Source of the DNA: Pullibacteroides sp964436335
Lineage (GTDB): Bacteria; Bacteroidota; Bacteroidia; Bacteroidales; P3
DNA length: 41,919 nt
Direction of reading: 5' to 3'
NCBI GenBank assembly: GCA_964436335.1
Contig: CAYTCD010000003.1
Span: forward strand, 1-41,919
Below are positions 35,937-41,919 of the stretch, in pieces. The translations under genes and the position numbers were made by a program. Within the stretch, counting starts at the first letter, position 1, and each line of letters starts with the position of its first letter. Under the pieces are notes generated by a model. It saw only the letters and a program-made list of their open reading frames with translations. It was not told the origin of the DNA and ran no database searches.

Positions 35937-37400
35937 ATGGTCATAACGGTTCACAATATCCTGCTTATCCTTTCGCTATTGCTGTTTTTTGCCATTTTAG
36001 CCGGCAAGACATCTTCCAAATTCGGAGTACCTGCCTTGATTTTGTTTCTCTGTATCGGCATGCTGGCCGGTTCGGAAGGTATCGGCGGCATAGAATTCGG
36101 TTATGAACAGGCCAAAATAGCCCAATTCATCGGAGTTGTGGCCTTGAACTTTATTCTTTTCTCAGGTGGACTCGACACCAAATGGAAAACCATCAAACCC
36201 ATCGTGGGAAAAGGCGTTGCCCTTTCCACTTTGGGCGTATTGTTGACGGCGGTTTTCATAGGCGTCTTTGTAAAATATTTTACCCAGTTTTCCTGGGCAG
36301 AATCCCTGCTGTTGGGTTCCATCGTTTCTTCCACCGACGCGGCGGCAGTATTCAATATCCTCAATTCCAAAAACCTTTCGCTCAAAAACAACCTCAAACC
36401 CTTGTTGGAATTTGAAAGCGGAAGTAACGACCCGGTGGCCTTTCTGCTCACCACTTTTTTTGTGGGTATGGTGGGTTTGGAATCATCTTTCTCTATCGGC
36501 TATGCCATTTGGGTATTCATCAAACAGCTTTTCTTGGGGGCGCTTATGGGATTTGCGATGGGCCGGGCATCAACCTTTATCATCAACCGGATTAAGATCG
36601 GTTACAACGGGCTCTATCCCGTATTGGCCATATCACTGATGCTTTTCACTTATTCGTTCTCCGACTTTATCGGTGGCAACGGGTTTTTGGCCGTTTATGT
36701 GTCGGCCATTGTTCTGGGCAACCAGAAGATTTCGCACCGCAGCGCCATTGTAGAAAGTTTTGATGGATACGCCTGGCTCATGCAGCTGATTCTCTTCCTC
36801 AGTCTGGGTCTGCTGGTCTTTCCCAGCGAGGTATGGGAAAGCCGGTGGTTCGGATTGGGAATCGCGGCGTTCATCATTCTTTTTGCCCGACCGTTGGCTG
36901 TGTTTCTTTGTCTGCTCTTTTTTAAGAAAACTCCTTTCAAGGACCAAGTTTTTATTTCCTGGGTGGGTTTGCGCGGAGCGGCGCCCATTGTATTCGCCAC
37001 CTATCCACTTTTGGCGGGATTAGACAAATCGAGCATGATTTTCAGTATCGTGTTCTTCATCTCCTTTTTCTCTATGGCCTTGCAAGGTACCTCCATTCCT
37101 TGGGTGGCAAGAAAACTTAAGTTAGCCATTATTCTGCCGCCCGGCCTTGTGGCAAGGCGCAATCTGGATACAAAAACGGAAATGTTTGAGGTGGAGGTGG
37201 AAAAAGGATCTCCCTTGGATGGAAAAACCTTGCTTGAAGCCGGTTTTCCGGAAGACACGCGGGTAACCATGATTCTACGCAAGGGGGATTATATCGTACC
37301 CAACGGAGAAACGATGCTACACCCCAAAGACTATCTCTATGTTCTGTGCAAGAACCACAACGAAGTAAAGAAATGGCTGGCAAACTATGATGAAAATTGA
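35937..37400 (+). CDS. K+/H+ antiporter, NhaP2 (CPA1) type, 487 aa
   Basis: The start MVITVHNILLILSLLLFF (35937) lies 2 nt after the tRNA; an upstream in-frame start would be inside the tRNA. Residues about 1-390 form 12 or 13 membrane helices of the CPA1 family, with GIGGIEF, the conserved ion site SIVSSTDAAAVFNIL followed by ESGSNDPVAFLL (about 160-190), and GLRGAAPIVFATYPLLAG. The C-terminal about 75 residues (TEMFEVEVEKGSPLDGKTLLE...VTMILRKGDYIVPNGETMLHPKD) are a TrkA-C / RCK-C regulatory domain. Such proteins export K+ (or Na+) in exchange for protons. A 19-bp perfect terminator follows. See findings for the tRNA link. Confidence 0.92.
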   Translation: MVITVHNILLILSLLLFFAILAGKTSSKFGVPALILFLCIGMLAGSEGIGGIEFGYEQAKIAQFIGVVALNFILFSGGLDTKWKTIKPIVGKGVALSTLGVLLTAVFIGVFVKYFTQFSWAESLLLGSIVSSTDAAAVFNILNSKNLSLKNNLKPLLEFESGSNDPVAFLLTTFFVGMVGLESSFSIGYAIWVFIKQLFLGALMGFAMGRASTFIINRIKIGYNGLYPVLAISLMLFTYSFSDFIGGNGFLAVYVSAIVLGNQKISHRSAIVESFDGYAWLMQLILFLSLGLLVFPSEVWESRWFGLGIAAFIILFARPLAVFLCLLFFKKTPFKDQVFISWVGLRGAAPIVFATYPLLAGLDKSSMIFSIVFFISFFSMALQGTSIPWVARKLKLAIILPPGLVARRNLDTKTEMFEVEVEKGSPLDGKTLLEAGFPEDTRVTMILRKGDYIVPNGETMLHPKDYLYVLCKNHNEVKKWLANYDEN

Positions 37401-37410
37401 TGGTTTGACA

Positions 37411-37452
37411 ATAAAAGAAAAGGCAGGTCTTCCGACCTGCCTTTTCTTTTAT
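37411..37452. terminator. Bidirectional terminator, 19-bp perfect stem
   Basis: 37411-37429 pairs with 37434-37452 around TTCC; the core AGGCAGGTC/GACCTGCCT is flanked by A-rich and T-rich arms, so it works on both strands between the antiporter and pepD. Confidence 0.92.
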
Positions 37453-37462
37453 CCTGCGCGCC

Positions 37463-38935
37463 TTATTTGAGCGGCGTGTTTTCGAGAGTGGCCACCAGAT
37501 AATCCCAGAATTTTTTGACGGAGGCGATGTTCACTTTTTCATCGGGCGAGTGCGGATGCACGATGGTGGGGCCGAAAGAAATCATGTCCCAGTTTTTATA
37601 GACACCGCCGAAGAGGCCGCATTCCAAACCGGCGTGGATAGCCATGATTTTGGGTTCCTTGCCGTACATCTTCTGATATACTTCGCGCATTTCCTTGAGG
37701 ATGGGCGAATCCATATTGGGTTTCCAGCCCGGATAGGCGCCGGAGAACTCGGCCTGGGCGCCGGGGGTGAGATCTACCACCGCCTGCATGTTCTGCGCCA
37801 GGTCGTATTTGGCCGTATCCACCGAAGAACGCAAGAGGCACATGATCGTGGCTCGGCAGCGGTCACCCTTGTATAGGGTCTTGACAATGGCCATATTGGT
37901 GGAGGTTTCCACCAGGCCGGGCATGGAGTCGCTCATGCGGATCACGCCGTTGGGAATGCCATAAACGAGGTTGCACAGCTTGGCCGTGGCCTGGGCGGTC
38001 AAGGCCTGTTGGGGCAGTTCGGTGCTTTGGCAGGAGAGGGCGTAATCGGGTTCCACCGCCGAAAGTTCGGCCTTGGTTTCGGCAAAGAACGTATCCACAA
38101 TGGCTTTCAGGCCGCTTTCCTTGTCTTTGGGCAACACGATGACCGCAAAGGATTCGCGTGGAATGGCATTGCGGAGACTGCCCCCGTCGAGGCTCGCCAG
38201 ACGGGCGTCCACCTTGCGCAGAGCCACCAAAAGCCGGTTCATGAGCTTGTTGGCGTTGCCCCTGCCCAGAATGATGTCCATACCCGAGTGCCCCCCTTTG
38301 AGGCCGGTAAGGCTCAATTTGTACGCCACCATCGAAGCGGCGGTGTTTTCCTTTTCCAAATCCACGCAGATCGTGGCGTCAAGGCCGCCGGCGCAGCCCA
38401 CATACAGTTCGCCTTCGGTTTCGGAGTCGAGGTTGAGGAGAATGTCGCCCTTGAGCACACCGCTTTCCAGGCCGAAAGCACCGGTCATGCCGGTTTCTTC
38501 GTCGGTGGTGATGAGCACTTCGATAGGACCGTGCTTGAGGGTCTTGGATTCCAGCACACTCATGGCCGCGGCCACGCCCATACCGTTATCGGCACCCAGC
38601 GTGGTGCCGTTGGCCGTTACCCATTCGCCGTCGATATAGGCTTCGATGGGGTCGTTGAGGAAATCGTGCTGCTTGTCGGCGTTCTTTTGCGGAACCATGT
38701 CCATGTGCGCCTGCAGGATCACGCCCTTGCGGTTTTCCATGCCGGGAGTGGCGGGTTTGCGCATGATGACGTTGCCGGTCTTGTCGGTCTGTACTTCGAT
38801 GCCGTGCTGCTTGGCGAAATCCACCAGGAAAGCGCGCACCTTTTCTTCGTGCTTGCTGGGACGAGGCTGCTGGGTGAGCCCGTAAAAGTTGGCCCAAACG
38901 TTCTGCGGTTCGAGCGCGGAGATGTTCTTGTCCAT
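37463..38935 (-). CDS. pepD: Aminoacyl-histidine dipeptidase (M20 family)
   Basis: PepD splits dipeptides such as Xaa-His (carnosine type) in the cytosol with two zinc ions. The zinc-site motifs are seen: VILQAHMDMVPQKN (first His/Asp), TLGADNGMGVAAAM (bridging Asp), LITTDEETGMTGAFG (catalytic Glu pair), LLNLDSE (Asp ligand), and AIHAGLECGLFG and GPTIVHPHSPDEKVNI (last His). The lid domain shows SGLKGGHSGMDIILGRGNANKLMNRLL (read in parts). Length 490 aa is normal for PepD. It is a single gene with its own promoter and shares the terminator at 37411-37452. Confidence 0.95.
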   Translation of the reverse strand: MDKNISALEPQNVWANFYGLTQQPRPSKHEEKVRAFLVDFAKQHGIEVQTDKTGNVIMRKPATPGMENRKGVILQAHMDMVPQKNADKQHDFLNDPIEAYIDGEWVTANGTTLGADNGMGVAAAMSVLESKTLKHGPIEVLITTDEETGMTGAFGLESGVLKGDILLNLDSETEGELYVGCAGGLDATICVDLEKENTAASMVAYKLSLTGLKGGHSGMDIILGRGNANKLMNRLLVALRKVDARLASLDGGSLRNAIPRESFAVIVLPKDKESGLKAIVDTFFAETKAELSAVEPDYALSCQSTELPQQALTAQATAKLCNLVYGIPNGVIRMSDSMPGLVETSTNMAIVKTLYKGDRCRATIMCLLRSSVDTAKYDLAQNMQAVVDLTPGAQAEFSGAYPGWKPNMDSPILKEMREVYQKMYGKEPKIMAIHAGLECGLFGGVYKNWDMISFGPTIVHPHSPDEKVNIASVKKFWDYLVATLENTPLK

Positions 38936-38964
38936 ATCGTTTCTGTTTTTAGTTTCTTAATCGG

Positions 38965-38995
38965 TAAAGGTACAAAAAGTTGGGTATAGAGCCAA
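38965..38995 (-). promoter_or_regulatory. Promoter of pepD
   Basis: On the minus strand TTG (38995-38993), 20 nt, TACCTTTA (38972-38965); one mismatch to TAnnTTTG. The leader is about 25-30 nt. Confidence 0.6.
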
Positions 38996-39045
38996 CTGCA
39001 AATAAATTTGCGGGATGGCGCTATCGAGACACTATACCTTGAACA

Positions 39046-39121
39046 ACGTTAAAGGTACGAAACCTTTGCACAAAATGAAGACAGACGGTATCATAACATT
39101 CTTCAGAAAAATATACCTTTA
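39046..39121 (+). repeat. Diverged upstream copy related to the 76-bp repeat
   Basis: The part from about 39075 to 39121 aligns with the centre and right end of the next copy (39151-39197) at roughly three in four positions, ending in TATACCTTTA. The left part does not line up with a 76-bp unit: it has AAAGGTAC plus about 15 extra bases (GAAACCTTTGCAC...). So this looks like an older, partly rearranged copy. The exact left border is uncertain. Confidence 0.6.
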
Positions 39122-39197
39122 GCGGACCCAGGATCTGTCCGTGAAGGTACATGATGACAGACTGTATCTTAACTTTCTTCATAATGATGTACCTTTG
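39122..39197 (+). repeat. 76-bp repeat unit, second locus, ending in a -7 box
   Basis: The first 32 bases match those of the 16194-16345 units with one mismatch (GCGGACCC[A]GGATC...GGTACATG), and the last 11 (GATGTACCTTT) are identical. The centre of about 32 bases differs. It ends in TACCTTTG at 39190-39197, next to rdgB. Confidence 0.9.
39190..39197 (+). promoter_or_regulatory. -7 box TACCTTTG for rdgB, inside the repeat
   Basis: A full TAnnTTTG match, 17 nt before the ATG at 39214, giving a leader of roughly 10-13 nt. No -33 element is seen at 19-20 nt. Confidence 0.6.
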
Positions 39198-39213
39198 ACC
39201 ATATTTTGATCAT

Positions 39214-39858
39214 ATGAAGGTTTTATATATCGCTACCCACAACGCGCACAAGACGGAAGAAATACGCTCTGTGTTCGAAAAACTGCCTGCCCTGGCGCAA
39301 AAATACCGTCTGGGAAACCTCGACGAACTGGATTTCCATGAGGAAATTCCCGAAACAGCCGATACCCTGGAAGGGAATGCAAGACAAAAGGCGATGTTCA
39401 TTCATGAAAAATACAAGGTGGACTGCTTTGCCGACGACACAGGTCTGGAAGTGCCGGCCTTGGGCAACCGCCCCGGCATCTATTCGGCACGCTATGCCAA
39501 TATGCCCAAAGGGTTTGAAGAAAACGGACAGGTAACCCCTGAATCGTTGGCCCTGCCCGACCCTACTTTTGACCAAAACATAGACCGACTGCTGCATAAA
39601 CTGCAAGGCAAGCCGCGGACAGCGCGCTTCCGCACCGTAATCTGTCTGGTTTTAAACGGAATTGAGCATTATTTCGAAGGTTCCGTATCGGGTCAGATTC
39701 TTTTGGAAAGGCACGGGATACAAGGTTTCGGCTACGATCCGGTGTTTATTCCGGAGGGGTTTTCCAAAAGTTTCGCCGAATTGGATATGGAAGAAAAGAA
39801 CAGCATCAGCCACCGCGGAAAGGCGTTGGCCAAACTGACAGCCTTTCTTGAAAAGTAA
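39214..39858 (+). CDS. rdgB: Non-canonical purine NTP pyrophosphatase (RdgB/HAM1), 214 aa
   Basis: The enzyme cleaves ITP, dITP and XTP to monophosphates and so keeps damaged purines out of DNA and RNA. The family motifs are clear: IATHNAHKTEEIRSVF (substrate binding), ETADTLEGNARQKAMFI (catalytic Glu), DCFADDTGLEVPALGNRPGIYSARYA (catalytic Asp; seen in two parts), and near the end GFGYDPVFIPEGFSKSFAELDMEEKNSISHRGKAL (the SHR motif). Length is normal. The upstream region carries the 76-bp repeat and its -7 box. It converges with the DAHP synthase gene with only 9 bp between the stop codons and no hairpin. Confidence 0.96.
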   Translation: MKVLYIATHNAHKTEEIRSVFEKLPALAQKYRLGNLDELDFHEEIPETADTLEGNARQKAMFIHEKYKVDCFADDTGLEVPALGNRPGIYSARYANMPKGFEENGQVTPESLALPDPTFDQNIDRLLHKLQGKPRTARFRTVICLVLNGIEHYFEGSVSGQILLERHGIQGFGYDPVFIPEGFSKSFAELDMEEKNSISHRGKALAKLTAFLEK

Positions 39859-39867
39859 GCGGAAACT

Positions 39868-40938
39868 TTATTTTTTTCCTTGCAGGATATCCTTTTGCAG
39901 GCGGATGGCTTCGGAATGGATACAGTCAAGCACATTCTTCACAAAACCGGTGTTCAGTTCCTGTCGATCAGCATGGGCTAAAGCGCGTTCCACCACTTCG
40001 TTCCACCGCTCGCGTTGCAAAACGGAAAAATTCTCCTCACGCTTGAGTTCCCCCAATTCCTTTACCAACTGCATGCGACGCGAAAGAACTTGAATCAGTT
40101 CATCATCTATCTCGTCCAACATATGGCGGATCTGGCTCATCTTGCCCGACAGGGTATCGGTTTTGCGGAAAACAAGATGGGAAAACCATTCCTCAAAACC
40201 TTTCAAATCCAATTGCTGTTCTTTATCGCTCAATGCTTGGGCGGGTTCTGGATGAACCTCAAGCATAAAGCCGTCCATTTCCAAATCCAGTCCGCTCTGC
40301 GAAAGTTCCGACAGATATTCCCTTTTCCCACCGATATGGCTGGGGTCGCACAAAAGCGGCATATCAGGACGAAGCCTTTTTATCTCTACCGCCAGTTCCC
40401 ATAAGGGAGCATTGCGGTAAGGAGCGGAATTATACCTGCCGAAACCACGGTGAACGGCTCCGACCTCTCCCTTTGAATGGCGAGAAATACGTTCGATGGC
40501 ACCCAACCAAAGCGCCGGGTCGGGGCTGATGGGATTTTTGACCCATACCGGAAGGGAACAGCCGCGAAGGGCTTGGGCGATGTCCTCCATCAAAAAAGGA
40601 TTCGATGTGGTACGGGCACCTATCCACAAGATATCGATACCGTATTTGAGGCACAACTCAACATGCTGGGCGGTCGCCGCTTCGGTGGCCACCGGAATAC
40701 CGTATGTCTCTTTTATTTCTTGCAACCATCCCAAGGCTTTTTCGCCATACCCTTCGAAAGAACCGGGACGGGTACGGGGTTTCCATACGCCGGCACGCAA
40801 GGCATTAACTTTTACACCGTCTTGCCGGGCGGCATTCCATTGCTTGAAAAAAGAGGCGACGGTACGCAACTGTTCCGGATTTTCGGCACTGCACGGTCCG
40901 GCTATCAGGGTAAAGGGGTTTCTATTGGAAGTAGGCAT
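39868..40938 (-). CDS. Bifunctional DAHP synthase / chorismate mutase, 356 aa
   Basis: The N-terminal about 260 residues are a type I-beta (KDO8PS-like) DAHP synthase: LIAGPCSAENPEQL, ALRAGVWKPRTRPGSFEGYG, VATEAATAQHVELC, IGARTTSNPFLM, PVWVKNPISPDPALW, HRGF and LLCDPSHIGGKREY, the metal and substrate sites. It joins erythrose 4-phosphate and PEP at the start of the shikimate pathway. The C-terminal about 90 residues (IRHMLDEIDDELIQVLSRRMQLVKELGELKREEN in parts) are an AroQ chorismate mutase, making prephenate from chorismate. Linking first and branch-point enzymes is common in Bacteroidota and probably gives feedback control by the mutase part. It has a -7 box of its own (40959-40966). pheA and tyrA are not in the window. 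Confidence 0.93.
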   Translation of the reverse strand: MPTSNRNPFTLIAGPCSAENPEQLRTVASFFKQWNAARQDGVKVNALRAGVWKPRTRPGSFEGYGEKALGWLQEIKETYGIPVATEAATAQHVELCLKYGIDILWIGARTTSNPFLMEDIAQALRGCSLPVWVKNPISPDPALWLGAIERISRHSKGEVGAVHRGFGRYNSAPYRNAPLWELAVEIKRLRPDMPLLCDPSHIGGKREYLSELSQSGLDLEMDGFMLEVHPEPAQALSDKEQQLDLKGFEEWFSHLVFRKTDTLSGKMSQIRHMLDEIDDELIQVLSRRMQLVKELGELKREENFSVLQRERWNEVVERALAHADRQELNTGFVKNVLDCIHSEAIRLQKDILQGKK

Positions 40939-40958
40939 AGGTTAAGGTTCTGTGACTG

Positions 40959-40966
40959 CAAAGTTA
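40959..40966 (-). promoter_or_regulatory. -7 box TAACTTTG for the DAHP synthase gene
   Basis: A full match to TAnnTTTG on the minus strand, 21 nt before the ATG at 40938. No -33 match at 19-20 nt. It is divergent from the next box. Confidence 0.6.
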
Positions 40967-40987
40967 ACCAATACTCAAAATTTTGTG

Positions 40988-40995
40988 TAAATTTG
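40988..40995 (+). promoter_or_regulatory. -7 box TAAATTTG for the coiled-coil lipoprotein gene
   Basis: A full TAnnTTTG match, 53 nt before the ATG at 41049, followed by GCAG. The two divergent boxes are 21 bp apart. Confidence 0.6.
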
Positions 40996-41048
40996 CAGTT
41001 TGCGAGCGGAGTCTTGTTTCCGCACCGAAAACTTAAAAATATACGATC

Positions 41049-41919
41049 ATGACTTTTAAACGCAGTACCGTTCTTGCCATTGCCGCTTTATGCAGTATGG
41101 TTTTATTGGCCACTTCCTGTAAGACCCCCCGGGAAAAAAGACTGGAAGCTGAAAACGAAAAACTTCAGAACGACATTGTTAAATCCGATTCTGTACAGAT
41201 TCAGTTTATGAACGCCTATGCGGAAATCGATGCCAATCTGCAGGCCATCAAGGTTCGGGAAAAAATGATTAACAAAAATAGCCGCGATGCCGAAACCAAT
41301 CCCGATATTCAACAGAAAATCATTAGCGATATCGTGGAAATAGGCAAACTGATGGAAAACAACCGCAAGAAACTTCAGGATATGGAAAGCTTGCGCCGTC
41401 AGTTGGTGAGCGTACGTTCCTCGAACGAAAAACTGAAAGCCGAAAACACTTCCCTTAAAGAAAACGCAGCCCCTAAAACAAACCCGGAAGATGCGGAAAA
41501 ACTGGCTTACTACGAAAAAGAAAACCAACGTTTGGCCGAACTCAACAAATCGCTTGAGCAACAAATTAAGAACCTCAACAACCAGTTGAAAGAAAAAGAA
41601 ATGGAAATCGGTAACCTGCGCGAAGAATTGAGAACCCTCAAACAAGCCTATGCCGCGTTGGAAACCACTCTTGATTCGCTCGACCGCAAGTCGAAGCAGT
41701 ACTTGGCAGAACTCGAACAAAAGGAGATCACCATCGCCTCCCTCGAAGATCAGTTGAATTCGAGTAAAACCTTCTACTACATCGCCGCTCCTGGCAAAGA
41801 ACTAAAAGCCAAACAGATTTCGGGTAAAGGCGGCATCAATCCCAACGCCTCCGTCCGCAGTCTCATCCCGATCAACGAAGAACAACGCGTTATCGAAACC
41901 CATGCGGCCAAAATTGTCA
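41049..41919 (+). CDS. Partial: coiled-coil lipoprotein, at least 290 aa
   Basis: ATG at 41049 begins MTFKRSTVLAIAALCSMVLLATSC, a lipoprotein signal with Cys at 24. Residues about 30-240 are a long heptad-rich coiled coil broken by a short Pro/Asn spacer (ENAAPKTNPEDAE) with many Lys, Glu, Leu and Gln. The part after (SSKTFYYIAAPGKELKAKQISGKGGINPNAS...) is a small beta-rich segment seen in many Bacteroidota lipoproteins of this type. The frame is still open at 41919, so the C-terminus is outside the window. Family not identified; an envelope structural or tethering role is a guess. Confidence 0.85.
   Translation, partial: MTFKRSTVLAIAALCSMVLLATSCKTPREKRLEAENEKLQNDIVKSDSVQIQFMNAYAEIDANLQAIKVREKMINKNSRDAETNPDIQQKIISDIVEIGKLMENNRKKLQDMESLRRQLVSVRSSNEKLKAENTSLKENAAPKTNPEDAEKLAYYEKENQRLAELNKSLEQQIKNLNNQLKEKEMEIGNLREELRTLKQAYAALETTLDSLDRKSKQYLAELEQKEITIASLEDQLNSSKTFYYIAAPGKELKAKQISGKGGINPNASVRSLIPINEEQRVIETHAAKIV

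Overview
The window looks like a scaffold from a member of the Bacteroidota, most likely Bacteroidales. The signs are two proteins with C-terminal type IX secretion (T9SS) sorting domains, GIN-domain (DUF2807) proteins, a membrane-anchored TPR-HTH regulator, an OstA-like protein, a long SecA of about 1,100 residues, a fused NfnAB-type flavoprotein, and many -7 boxes of the Bacteroidota form TAnnTTTG. A run of 100 N inside one gene shows that it is a draft, possibly metagenomic, assembly. Which genus it belongs to cannot be told from the sequence.

Layout. 1-2.5 kb is an AT-richer accessory stretch of secreted or outer-membrane proteins on the minus strand. It contains a 33-codon remnant of the 3' end of rodA on the plus strand. 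2.7-10.9 kb is a minus-strand housekeeping run: recQ, then ompH-like/nadC/purA/PepSY-like/ostA-like as one tight operon with overlapping ends. 11.0-16.1 kb holds lptB (+), a shared terminator, and a minus-strand pair of a DEAD-box RNA helicase and the gapped NfnAB-like gene. 16.2-21.2 kb holds a tandem 76-bp repeat that ends in a promoter box, a small DUF2795 gene, and a 1387-residue T9SS-exported adhesin-like protein divergent from a TPR-HTH regulator. 23.0-27.4 kb is secA-prfB; prfB needs a programmed +1 frameshift. 27.5-32.0 kb has two GIN-domain proteins and the operon tyrS-rsmE-DUF4159. 32.1-35.8 kb has a lipoprotein, a sugar MFS transporter, rubrerythrin and mnmD. 35.85-37.4 kb has tRNA-Leu(UAG) followed after 2 nt by a K+/H+ antiporter. 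37.4-41.9 kb has pepD, a second locus of the 76-bp repeat in front of rdgB, a DAHP synthase/chorismate mutase fusion, and the start of a coiled-coil lipoprotein cut by the window edge.

Functional themes. Several genes serve the envelope: OmpH-like chaperone, OstA-like and LptB (LPS transport), SecA, and T9SS cargo. The rest is core metabolism (purine, NAD and aromatic amino acid synthesis, glutamate synthase/transhydrogenase-type electron transfer) and translation (tyrS, prfB, rsmE, mnmD, tRNA-Leu).

The points most worth a second look are: the 76-bp repeat family that ends in a -7 promoter box and stands in front of two unrelated genes; the displaced rodA 3' end, which may mark an integration junction; the antiporter whose start codon lies 2 nt after a tRNA, so that tRNA processing would make a leaderless message; the possibly leaderless TPR-HTH regulator; and the prfB frameshift site with a full Shine-Dalgarno-like element in a phylum that rarely uses one.
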